Source of the DNA: Inia geoffrensis | Taxonomy: Eukaryota > Chordata > Mammalia > Artiodactyla > Iniidae | Assembly (NCBI GenBank): GCA_036417435.1 | Contig: CM070903.1 | Location: forward strand, 80,469,501 to 80,533,500 | DNA: 64,000 nt | Direction: 5' to 3' | Shown: piece after piece, positions 19,871-30,070 of the stretch | Position numbering within the stretch: the first letter of the stretch is position 1 | How the letters are laid out: each line of letters begins with the position of its first letter | Translations under genes and position numbers: made by a program | The notes under the pieces: generated by a model | Told to the model about the DNA's origin: nothing | Seen by the model: only the letters and a program-made list of their open reading frames with translations | Database searches by the model: none

Positions 19871-21680
19871 AAACTTTAAGGAAAAAAGTCATTGATCTAG
19901 TCCAATAACTTTTATTTTACACATGGAGAAATTTCAACCAGTGTGGCAAAGAGAAACACATATAGTGTAGAACCATACCAAGAAACCCACTGTGACCCTG
20001 TATCCCCTAACTTCTGGCTGAGGACACATTTACCACGATAGGTGGCAAATTTAGTGTGAGAAACTGAGGCTGCTTAAGAATACGGAGGAAACCTGCTCGG
20101 CCCCTACAACTTCAGAAGACTATGAAGAAGAGAAGAGGTTCTTACTATTTAGGAGACTTGGATTAGATGATCAGAAACACGTGAAATATCTTCAATAACA
20201 CCCAGGCTAAATGCAGCATGGACAGGCTGGGAATCCTAGCGTGACGGATCGGGAGCAATGAAATCCCATCACGCTTCCTTGGCCCGATTGTGTGAGCCCA
20301 TTTCCCTGCCTCAGGAGACCCCCTGAGGATAAGAAGGGCTGTCTGAGACCAGGGGCTTTGTGTGATTTCTTCAGTCTTCATCTTTTATGCACAAATGACT
20401 TCAAATCCTTCTCACTGAGAAATTCTTGTTACTATTTATATAAAATGATGCCAACGTTACTCACTCTCCTTCAACCCTGCCATTTCATCGAGGCTGAGGC
20501 TTAGCCAATGCATAAATGCTTTAAAAATAATCAAACAGAGACACTCATTTCATTTCAAGGTGGCTGTTTTTTGGCATGTTTTTTTTTTTTCCCCCCCAAA
20601 AGAATACTGGAGCTGACAGGTACTTGCTCTAAAAATTTACTTCACCACCTGCTAGCTGAAATACTGCTTTCATGGGTTTATATCGTATTAAAAGGTCACT
20701 GGCTGTTTAAGTCTTAAACAGTTTTAATCATTCTAAAAGTCTCTTAACAGTAAGAAAAGGAAGCTCAGAACAAACAGCAGCAGGGACTCTAATTAAAAGG
20801 GCCAATTCATTTAATTTTATTTGGGGTTAATTATTCAGGATTCATTCTCTGATGTGTAAGGAATAGCAATTAGTAATTTTAGTGAGTTGAGAATCATTGG
20901 AGGTGTAATCAGTTAAAATGAGTGAGTGTTTACAACACAAGATGGTGAATTAGTCTCTCTCAGCTGGAGAACAGGAACATTAGGCTCCAAGAGATCAAGG
21001 CTAAGGATTAGAGACGCTGGTAGTAACAGTCACTTCAAAATAAAACACATGTCAACAAGCATCTTAGCGTCCTCTTTCCTCTGAGCTAAGGCAATGCACA
21101 GAAGCTTCATGAAATTACCTTTCACCAGATCTCCATCTTTGCTGCTCTTGCCAACCACGTCCCTTCATTTGGCTCTTGCCACCATGGTAACCGTAAATGC
21201 ATTACATTAAAAAAAAAAATTCTACACCATTTATAAGCAACATAAGACCCAGAATAACCACGACACTCATTTATTCCATGTCGGCATCTGTAACTGATGG
21301 CTGGGCATCCCCATCTGAACCTCTAGCTCAGTGTTCAAAACTGAATTCAAATCCCCTAACCCACAGACTTGCTCAGCTCCTCTTGTGTCCTTTATTTTTC
21401 TATGTATTTCAGCACAATTCTTCCAATCACAAAGGTTGGGAGAAAACCCCTTTTCTCTTTTTTGTCTCATTCATTCACACTGAATATAGCAAGCCATATT
21501 AAATTATTCCAAATATTCCAAATCCGTTTACTGCTCTCCAACTTGACTGCCACCAAAATACTTAATGACTAGTTACCTCATATCTAGACTTATGAAGCAG
21601 CCTAAATAGTTTTCATTCTTCCCAGCCTAATCCTTTCCAACTAATCTTATACACTGTTGCCAGCTTGAAAACTTCCATTG
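19871..21680. other. No gene recognised; possible conserved non-coding stretch
   Basis: No splice-bounded coding frame. A T/C homopolymer junction sits at 20580-20597. The part at about 20790-20900 is free of obvious repeats and dense in TAATT core motifs, which can bind homeodomain proteins. Whether this is conserved cannot be judged from one sequence. Confidence 0.4.
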
Positions 21681-21687
21681 GCCCCCA

Positions 21688-21890
21688 AATAACCATAACA
21701 ATATTTGGCGGGGGGGGGGGTGCGGGGGGGAGGACAAAGTTGGAGAATTCTCCCTTCCTGGTTTCAAAACCCACCACAAAGTTACAGCAATCAAAACAGT
21801 ATGGTGCTGGCATGAGGAAAGACATAATGACCAACGAAATAGAATAGAGAGCCTAGAAATGAACCTTCACATACACGGCCAATTGAGTCA
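21688..21890 (+). mobile_element. L1 ORF2 3' fragment containing a G tract
   Basis: 'acaaagttggagaattctcccttcctggtttc', 'aagttacagcaatcaaaacagtatggtgctggcat' and 'aatagaatagagagcctagaaat' match the distal part of L1 ORF2. The G runs at 21710-21730 sit where the L1 consensus carries an A-rich stretch just before this block. No intact frame. Confidence 0.8.
21710..21730 (+). repeat. Poly(G) tract
   Basis: Eleven G, then TGC, then seven G. Such runs are prone to polymerase slippage and base-calling error, so the exact length should not be trusted. Confidence 0.75.
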
Positions 21891-22169
21891 ATGGCAACTG
21901 AGCTGGAGTTTTAGAGAAGGATGGCTTGTGAATACTAGAGGCTTGGTAAGACCCCTGGTCCAGGTTTCTCAAAATCTGACAGGACCTCATCTGGCACAGG
22001 CAGAATCCTTAAACAGGATGGGTCTCTTAGGAGAAAATGCAGAGCAATGTGACAAGTTCACTCCACTGTACACCCTCCTAGAGTGCTCCAGTGAGTATGC
22101 ATTCTTTGAGATCACTGCTGCCAACACCAGCTCTGCCAAGTTCAGCACTTCAGAACGCTGACTTTTGTT

Positions 22170-22510
22170 CAGCCACATACCCAGTCATATATCCAACTAC
22201 GTTCCTTGACTCTAATAATTTGTTCATGCCTTTGTCTGCATGAAGGCCTCCCTCTCCACCATTTTTCATTTTGAAACCCAAGCTCTTCTTGGAGCCCAGG
22301 TCACCTGCCAACCCGACACAGCCTTTCTTGGCTGCCTCCCGACAAAAGCACCTTCCCAACTCTCACCCTCCAGAGCCCTTGGAGAGCATGTTCATGATGC
22401 ATCTTGTTGAGAATACAGGACCCTTTTACCTGCACCATGTGTTCCTTGAGGGCACACATCACGTACGATTCATCACTCTAGCCCAAAAGCACCTCTTCCC
22501 ATGCCTCAGA
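22170..22510 (+). repeat. L2-like fragment
   Basis: Diverged sequence with L2 3'-region phrases ('gttcatgcctttgtctgcatgaaggcctccctctccacc', 'gtgttccttgagggcacacatcacg'). Weak but consistent over 300 bp. Confidence 0.45.
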
Positions 22511-22663
22511 GATTTGAGACGGACAAGAGTTAAGAAAATATTTGCTCAGTGGGTATATACACAAATTCTTGACAACTACAAGCTGAATCCCAGCCAAATT
22601 AAGTTACCCTTTAAAGGAAGAATCTGAGTGGTTATCAATCTCAAAATAAGTGTATGTATGTAT

Positions 22664-22743
22664 GAGGGAGAGAGAGTGAGAGTGGTGCAGGGGAGGGGAG
22701 GAGAGGGAGAGACAGAGAGAGACAGAGAGAGACAGAGAGGCAC
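22664..22743. repeat. (GA)n-rich microsatellite
   Basis: Purine-rich: 'gagagagagtgagag', then 'gaggggaggagagggagag', then four 'acagagagag' units. The transcript strand of LPP would be pyrimidine-rich here. Confidence 0.85.
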
Positions 22744-22881
22744 AGGAGTGTAACTAAAACAATAGCAGAATGAAGTCCTAGCAGCCAAATAAACAAATAC
22801 TGTGCTCTCCCCGGAATGTTTAGAAAACTTGGAAAGGAACCACATAAAGAGCCCTGAGGTGGCACTAACTTGGCACATCAA

Positions 22882-23944
22882 GTGCTTCTGTGACTGATTA
22901 ACCCAACATTTCCTTGGGTCTGGGAGTATTACTAGGTCACTTTCATTACGGACAAACTGTTCTTGAACAATTTGTAAGACACTGCAAACAAGCTATTGTG
23001 ATGAATCAATCAAAGAGGTCAGTTTTGTCCTGAAAACCTGCCGAAATAGCCAAGGCAAAACAGCCACCAGCACCACAACCAGGTAGTCAAACAAACAAGA
23101 ACATCCCCAAACCCCAGTGCCTTTCGCTGAGGTCTGAATGGGCTCTTCTTGGCCCACGTTGACCTATAAACCCACGCCCTCACACCTACAATGGGCAAGT
23201 CCTGCATCGCGAGAAAACGTCAAAAGGCCTTCAAAACCTATTAGGTGCTGCAAAATCTATTAGATCCATAAACTTACGTCTTTTCGAATTAGAATAGAGA
23301 ATTCAAACAGTAATCTCCTGAAAAGTCAGGTTTTGTCTCTAGGGAGGCACTCCAAGAAATACCTCATTCTTCGTATTTCATTCGCTCTGCTTTCTTCACT
23401 TCCTCAGATTAGGAAGTCATGCGATAGCAGACGGTCCCCAGTGCAAAGTTTGGTGGCGTGTTCTGGGCAGAAGTTCAGGCACTTTGTTATTTTAACAGAC
23501 CTGGTCTGGCTGCCCAAAGACATAATTTAGCTAAGTGCAGACCTCGTCCCCTCCTCCTGCTTCATTTGGCCAGCTGTCTCAGAAGGTCTTTCATTCTGGA
23601 GGGCAATGGATTTATGGCTCCCTTTTATTTCTTCAACAGTAGTTCCACTTCTTTTGAGTTTCAAGTTCAATGAGCTCAGCCTTGGCATTCAAGGTTCCCC
23701 TTATGTCTCATCCTTAAGAGTGTTTGTCCCAGGTCCGTTTGCCAAGGACTTGGTGGCAGTTCCCTTCCTGACACTCAAGCTGGCAATACCATGCTGCTTC
23801 TTATAAACAGACCCATTACCTGAGTTACCTCTTCAAGTCCTACTGGCACTTGCATGGCTTAACTGGCACTAATGGTACAACTTTATAAACTCACAAAATC
23901 ATCAGGTTAGAAAGGGAGTAGACTGGAATAAGGAGGTTCTGCTA
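22882..23944. other. No gene or clear repeat recognised
   Basis: Less AT-rich than its surroundings, without a supportable exon. Overlapping short open frames at 23333-23806 have no recognisable motif. Confidence 0.45.
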
Positions 23945-23951
23945 ATCTACG

Positions 23952-24162
23952 AGTCAGCAAGCAATGGCCAAATCCAGACTGTCTCCTGTTTTGTAAATAA
24001 AGTTTTACTGGAACACAGCTACAGTCATGAACTCATTTTTCGTCTATGGCTGCTTTTGTGTTCTGTTGGCAGAATTGAGTAGTTGAGACAGAGACCTTAC
24101 AGACAGCAAAACCTAAAATATTTTCCATCTTGACTTCCAGAAAAATTTGGCAACCGAGATCC
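23952..24162 (+). mobile_element. hAT-like DNA transposon fossil
   Basis: 'gcaatggccaaatccagactgtctcctgttttgtaaataaagttttactggaacacagc', 'gtctatggctgcttttgtg', 'gagtagttgagacagagacc' and 'gcaaaacctaaaatatttt' match a common mammalian non-autonomous element. I cannot name the subfamily reliably. Confidence 0.65.
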
Positions 24163-24364
24163 AGCCCTTGAACTCATTTTATAGATGAGAAGATTAAGAT
24201 TCGGTAAGGTTAAACAATGTTCCTAGGGAGTAAGCAAAATTTGCAAAGCTCAATGCTTAGGGCAATGCTGGGTATAAGGTACATACACACTTGGTTAATA
24301 CTAGATCTCTGGTGTTTGACAGAAAATTTTACTCCTTTAAGGTAGAATAGTGCTAAGCTTTTTT

Positions 24365-24449
24365 TTTTTTAATGACAACATTGTTGCCTTTGAGAAATTC
24401 ATTGTCTAGAGGAGAGAAGAGACATAAACAGGTAATATCAACATAATAC
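24365..24449 (+). repeat. Old repeat split by the MLT1 LTR
   Basis: 'ttgagaaattcattgtctagaggagagaagagacataaacagg' resembles 'ctcatggag...tctagtggggaga' type old repeats. Similar sequence resumes at 24900-24980 ('gtgcacacagtgctataaacc'), suggesting that the LTR inserted into it. Confidence 0.4.
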
Positions 24450-24451
24450 TG

Positions 24452-24899
24452 TATCAGTTTTCTACTGCTGCTGCAAAAACTTACCACAAACAACTGTTTA
24501 AACACAACACACATGTATTATGATACACTTCTGTAAATAAGAAGGCTGTCATGAGTCTCACTGGGCTAAAATCAAGGTGTCAGCAGGGATGCATTCCTTG
24601 CTGGAGGCTCTAGGACATCCATTTCCTTGCTTTTCCAGCTTCTAGAGGCCACCATCATTCTGTGGCTTGTGGCCCCCTTCCTTCATGTTCAAAGTCAGCA
24701 AAGGCTATTGAGATCTTTCTCAAATCACATCACTCCAAAGACCTCTTCCACCTCCATCATTCATTTCTACAGACCCTCATGATTAAGGACCCTTAATTCC
24801 ATCTGCGACCTTTATCCCCTTTGCCATGTAATGACATATTCACACGCTCTGGAGATTAGGACATGGACACATTTGGGGCCATTATTGTGCTAACCACAG
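24452..24899 (-). mobile_element. MLT1-like LTR (ERVL-MaLR fossil)
   Basis: Reads in reverse orientation: 'gtatcagttttctactgctgctgcaaaaacttaccacaaac', 'gggctaaaatcaaggtgtcagcagggatgcattcct', and 'attaggacatggacacatttggggccattattgtgctaaccacag'. A solitary, diverged LTR with no internal coding part. Confidence 0.75.
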
Positions 24900-24999
24900 G
24901 TTTCATAAAGAAGAAAAGTGTGCACACAGTGCTATAAACCCCAAAGGGCAGTTGGTCTGCATAGGAGCACAGTGTGTAGGCAAGAGTCAAAGCTCTTTC

Positions 25000-27130
25000 A
25001 CGGTACAAGTTTTCTGGAGTTTCCCACAATTTTCTGAAAATGTCATCCTATTTCACCATATTTTAAATTTAAATGTATTATTTAAAGTTGTTTCATTTTG
25101 TTCCACACACATAGTTCTTTTCTTTGGGTAACCATCATCCTGATACCATATTTACGAAAAGAAACCCTATTAGATATTAGGTTGAGGACTTTTAAGAAGT
25201 AAGTTTGAGTTAGAATTTCATACTCTCCCTGTGGGATTGCTTTTCTTAGGTCAATTCTGTGGATAAGGAAACTTAGATAGACTAGGAACCTGCCCACACA
25301 GACCCCAGCTAAAGCCTAGAGAAACTTATTTCATCTCTCTGAACCACATAAACAGAATGAAAAATGTTAGGGCAATGTTTTTACAATGATCTACATGGCA
25401 ATGCCTTAAAAAGCCGGGGTGTGTGTGTGTGTGATAAAATCTATTACTTTGAGAAAAATAAATGTTATGATTTAGCAAAATGATAGAGCTATACATTTTA
25501 TTTCAAGTACAGTTAGCTCTTTAGACAAAACTATAACTGAGACTAAAGGACATAAAAATATGTGCCTTTACTCTTATTAAGATGTAGAAAGAAAAATTAA
25601 GTTTGCTTACAAAAAATGTTAAGAATTTCACAGAAACATTAACAAATGTCTATCAATGGAGTGTAACTGCATTTACAAATCCTAAGGCATAACAGTGAAG
25701 ACTGAAGAGAAATTACCTGGTTTGAGAATGTGTGAGTGACAAGTGACTGGAAGTGTTCAAGTAGAGGCAAGAAAACTACTTGCTGTGTACATTATAAAGA
25801 TCTGAGCTTTATAAACCCAACAGACCTAGTAAAATGGCCTTTAAAGGCCCTCTCAATACTGGTAGTTTGTGATTTCATGACTTAAAGTACAAGAGTCAAT
25901 TAATGGCAATAAGAGACTGAAGTTTCTTTTTAATGGATATAGTCAGAAAATGCCCTCTGATGCCATGATAGGACAGTTATCCCAACTACAAGTAGGTGCT
26001 TACCAAGCATATGACATAAAATAATTCTTGAAGCAAGATCCCGCAAAAAGCAACTTGTAATGCAGGCAATACCTATGGACTGACCCTGACTCCTGTGTCT
26101 CGCTGCCTCACTGAAAATGAAGCTATTTGTATTCAGAATTTCCCAAAAAGTTATATTTTACTCACTATAAGGCCATAATTTTCCAAAGCACAAATGAGTG
26201 CTCACCTAAGCAGTGTGAAGGGGAGTACCTAGGCTGTCAATTCTTGCAAATGTTACCCCTCGGGAATCCATAAACCTGCTCCTTGGAAATAGTTTATTCC
26301 CTTTGACTTAATAAGTATATAAAAATCTGGTAGAGAGGCTTTAAAACATGTGAGAACTTTCTGACCTGGCCCTTGTTAACCGAGGTGGAGGTGATGCAAC
26401 AATATTTCTTAAATGAAGGTGTACACATTTCCACCCTTTACAATAAAACCAAGTAAAATACCAAATTACCAAGATGGAAAATTCCCACCGTAAACGACCA
26501 GAGCTACCCAGAAGAGAAAAACAAGACATCCAGTCTTAGGAACTCAATGCCCTCCTGTTTAGAGAAAATGTACACACATTCCCACGCAGAACCCTTTCCT
26601 TGTGAATAGGGCTCAAGGTGCAGGAAATAGTGTGATAGAGACATTATATTACTTAGACAAAACTGAACTATATTATCTGTTTGTTTATTAGATTATGGCT
26701 TTAGGCACATTGTTCTTCACTAAGAGCTCTTGACATGAGCAGACACACACATTCTTTGGAATGAAGGCTTTTGTGAGAGTATTTTATGGTACTTAGGCTC
26801 TTGAAAAGACTTGCGAAAGCCTTCACACCAGAGGATTAAACCCAGTCTTTGGGGCCACCACATTAGGAAGGTACAGTTCACTTCACACGGCTTTAACTAG
26901 GACATGTGAGCTTTCTTGGACATAACGCCAAAGGGTTCCAACTCATTCATTGCGGAATTTCTCATGTGGACCCCCACCAGCTCATCTTAGTCACAAACCA
27001 AACACCAGAGTGCTGGATGAAACTGAAAGCAGAGTACTCTAGAAATGGAATTCTACTAGGTTTCATTTCTATCTGTCACTAAAGGGGGGGAATATACTCT
27101 TGGTTTTATTTTTATTTAAATTTCAGTCAG
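25000..27130. other. No gene or clear repeat recognised
   Basis: AT-rich intronic sequence with a short (GT)n at 25421-25432. No supportable exon or structured RNA. Confidence 0.45.
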
Positions 27131-27131
27131 A

Positions 27132-27188
27132 AATAATAAATAAATAAATTCTTAAAATAATAAATAATAAAATAATAAATAAATTCCC
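27132..27188. repeat. (AATA)n-rich simple repeat
   Basis: Runs of AATA/AATAA units from 'aataataaataaataaattc' to 'aataataaataaattccc'. Confidence 0.85.
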
Positions 27189-27769
27189 AGAACGTATCAC
27201 ATCACATGTTCTAATTCCACATTTGCCTGTGAATAAAAGATCATGGCATCCACGCGGGTTCTAGTTTGATTTTGTTGGTTTGTTTTCAATAGTAGGGCTT
27301 TCTCAGCCTCCAATTGGGTCTAAAATTAGACCAGTGTGTTGAATTCAGAGTCTCATTTTAAGCTTCCTTAACATTTAAAGGACTCAGAATGACTGTTCAT
27401 CCCAAACTGTCAGAGGTATAAATGTAAAAAGACCACATATTTCTAGATACAGAAAGACCTCAACACTTTACTCAAACACCTGCAGCCTTTGTTTCTCTAG
27501 TATTTACGGTGTTGGGCTGTGGAGATTCTCTTAATCCCCTCAGTTATAAAATGAGTATAGTAAGTATTGCTCTACCCTTGTAGTAAATGATTTTTGTATC
27601 TTGTTGTTCTGTTGATTATTGTCCATGAAATCATTTGAAATCATGGCATCTCACTGTTTCATCAATCATTAAAGAAAGAGTCCTTTGACTAAAACTTACA
27701 GAACCCCATAAGGTACACCTCAATACTTCTTCCTTTTTCTTAAATATTCTGTCTGTAGAATCACGTATA

Positions 27770-27940
27770 CCAATGCTGTACAACAGAAATTTCTGCAATT
27801 TTGGAAATGTTCTATATTGTGCCAATACTCACCAAATGTGGCTCTCTTCAGCACTTGACATGTGGCTAGTGACTGAGAGACGAAATTTTTAAGTTCTATT
27901 TAAGTTTAATAAATTCAAATTCATATTTGTACCTTCCACA
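27770..27940 (+). mobile_element. hAT-like fossil ('tgctgtccaata' type)
   Basis: 'caatgctgtacaacagaaatttctgcaattttggaaatgttctatattg', 'atgtggct' and 'cacttgacatgtggctagtgactgagagacgaaatttttaa' match a common inverted-terminal DNA element. Only one end is well preserved. Confidence 0.6.
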
Positions 27941-28260
27941 TTGGACCTCACAGATTTTGTCATATTTTACTTAGAATTTTACTCCCTACCGCCCCCAAAA
28001 AATGTCTTCTGTAAAAGAAATCCAAGATTTCAATAGCAAATAACTTAAACCATATAAAGATTTTAGATTACGAGCTGGAAACATAAACACACACCTGCAT
28101 TTCTATTTATTTAAATGGGGCCATACCTTTGGGAAGAAGAATGTCTCACTTTCTCTCAAAACTCCACAAATCCAACACTGTTTCAAGCACGCTTACAAAT
28201 GAAAGACTGTAAATGGGAAGAGTTTTCTTAGTATGCACTGGTATAAAAAGGACAAAGCAG

Positions 28261-28452
28261 GGCTTCCCTGGTGGCGCAGTGGTTGAGAGTCCGCCTGCCG
28301 ATGCAGGGGACACGGCTTCGTGCCCCGGTACGGAAAGATCCCACATGCCGCGGAGCAGCTGCGCCCGTGAACCATGACCGCTGAGCCTGCGCGTCCGGAG
28401 ACTGTGCTCCGCAATGCGAGAGGCCACAGCAGTGAGAGGCCCGCGTACCGCC

Positions 28453-28478
<26 letters not shown>
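28261..28478 (+). mobile_element. CHR-type SINE with target-site duplication
   Basis: Full head and body with A box TGGCGCAGTGG and B box GGCTTCGTGCC, then an A run of about 25. AGGACAAAGCAG is repeated exactly at 28249-28260 and 28479-28490. The inverted-repeat structure begins about 70 bp further on. Confidence 0.94.
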
Positions 28479-28484
<6 letters not shown>

Positions 28485-28560
28485 AAGCAGCCCAGGAGCC
28501 AGTGCTGGCTCTGTCATGGGCTTGCTGTAAAACTGGGACAAATTGGTCCACAGACAGTTC

Positions 28561-28705
28561 TCGTGCTTCCATTTAATGAATAATCTTACCTTTACTCATT
28601 AATTTTGCTATCTCTTTTTCTACGTATGTGTTTAGTGTACAGGCTTGCCTACTTTGTTCCATTAATGTCTGTCTAATCTTGTGTAAACACCTCCTCATCA
28701 TCAGT
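28561..28705 (+). repeat. Left arm of a long inverted repeat
   Basis: About 145 bp that pair with the reverse complement of 29021-29168 at roughly 87% identity by my hand alignment (about 19 mismatches, no gap needed over most of its length). The outer 45 bp are almost identical, while the inner end is more diverged. Its minus-strand translation ends ...LMSKGKIIH, the same as the plus-strand translation of the other arm, because the two arms are inverted copies. No repeat family recognised. Confidence 0.9.
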
Positions 28706-29020
28706 GTAAGGATGTTAATGGTGATCAAATTACAGAAAGGATGCAAAAGTGTCTCAGGAAAGCCTAGAATAGAACAGGCAATGAACACGAGCTGGCTGAA
28801 GTCTACTCTCCACCTCACCAAAAGGTGGATGAGCAAGAGGGCTGCACAGCTGGTAAAGTTCCTACTCAGGTCCTATCCCAGCCATGACAAGCTAGCACAC
28901 TGCTCATGTCTTCTGACACAGAGGAGAACATTTAATGAAATTAAGTGGGGCAGAACTGGATTCCTGCAAGTTCACTTTCTTTGTAAAGACATTGCAAAGG
29001 TGGCTAAGAAAATCTAAAGT
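28706..29020. other. Spacer of the long inverted repeat
   Basis: About 315 bp of non-palindromic sequence between the arms. A small stem (TCCACCT at 28809-28815 with AGGTGGA at 28823-28829) lies inside. No protein motif or known element recognised. Confidence 0.6.
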
Positions 29021-29168
29021 GAAACTGATGAGGAGGAAATGTTTACACAAGAATAGACAGACGTTAATGGCACAAAATATGCGTGCCTACACGCTAAACA
29101 CATATACAGTAAAAGAGATAGCAGAATTAATGAGTAAAGGTAAGATTATTCATTAAATGGAAACACGA
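29021..29168 (-). repeat. Right arm of a long inverted repeat
   Basis: Reverse-complement partner of 28561-28705. Transcribed in either direction, the pair could fold into a hairpin with a stem near 145 bp and a loop near 315 nt. Homology stops sharply at 29168, matching the left border at 28561. Confidence 0.9.
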
Positions 29169-29430
29169 AGACATATACATATGTCATTTAAAAAATTAAT
29201 TTAGATCCTCATCTTAAACCAAAATTAGTTCCACTTTGGCTTAAAAGCTGAATATTAAAAAAACAAAAAATAATTGAAACCGACTTGTCCACGCTTCCAA
29301 ATTGGAACACAATTGAAAATAAACACCCAAAAAGGTAATGCATACATACACTTATATACAAAGCACAAACTGTCTAAAGACGCTAACACAATATACAAAT
29401 GATTTTAAAAAGTTCAATGAAAAGGATAGA

Positions 29431-29650
29431 CATGTGAGACAGTAGAGTATCAGACTAGGGACTAGAGAATTCAGAACCACAAACATGCCACTAATTAGCT
29501 TCATTACATTGGGCATGTTACTTAGTGTTCTGTTTCTCAGTTTCCCCATCTGAAAAAATGAGAGAAATAGTAATAATAACCTATTTAGCAGTTAATTTAA
29601 AGCAGTAGAAGAGGTAGTATATACAGACAATTTAGCATCGTGGCTGGCTA
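29431..29650 (+). repeat. MIR
   Basis: 'aattagcttcattacattgggcatgttacttagtgttctgtttctcagtttccccatctgaaaaaatgag' is the MIR core, followed by 'aatagtaataataacctattta'. Confidence 0.8.
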
Positions 29651-29739
29651 TATGTACCAAAAGTATAACTGGTTTACAAATATGTGAAAAAAAGTTGCCA
29701 TATTAATAATTCAAGAAAAGGAAAAAAAATAGTTTCTCA

Positions 29740-30070
29740 TAGAATTAGAGTATTTTTTAAAAATTACCAGCGTATGGTTAAACAGGCACTATCATGCATT
29801 ACTAATGGAAGTATAATTTGGTAACCTTATGATAAAAATTTGGTAAAATAAATCCAGAGTTTTAAAAATGCATCATACCACTAGATTTAATAATTCCACA
29901 AATGCGAGTCAATCTGAAATACTGGGTGGGAAGATGCGTGTAAAGAGGTGGGGGTGGAGGGAGTGTGGAATTATATGCCCAAAGACTTTAATAGTGAAAA
30001 ACGGAAAACAACCTAAATCTCGAATGTTAGAATATTGGTTACATGGACACTAAAATTCTGCCTATAATTA
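29740..30070 (+). mobile_element. Old L1 (L1M-class) fragment
   Basis: 'catgcattactaatggaagtataatttggtaacc', 'aaaaatgcatcataccactagatttaataattccac' and 'aaaaacggaaaacaacctaaatctcgaatgttagaatattggtt' follow the ancient L1 3' region closely. Confidence 0.75.

Noticed and set aside
28573..29156. Two similar peptides on opposite strands (both ending LMSKGKIIH) as a pair of paralogous small genes
   Set aside because: The similarity is explained by the inverted DNA repeat. The arms differ by scattered changes without codon-position bias that I could see, and neither frame has a promoter or splice context.
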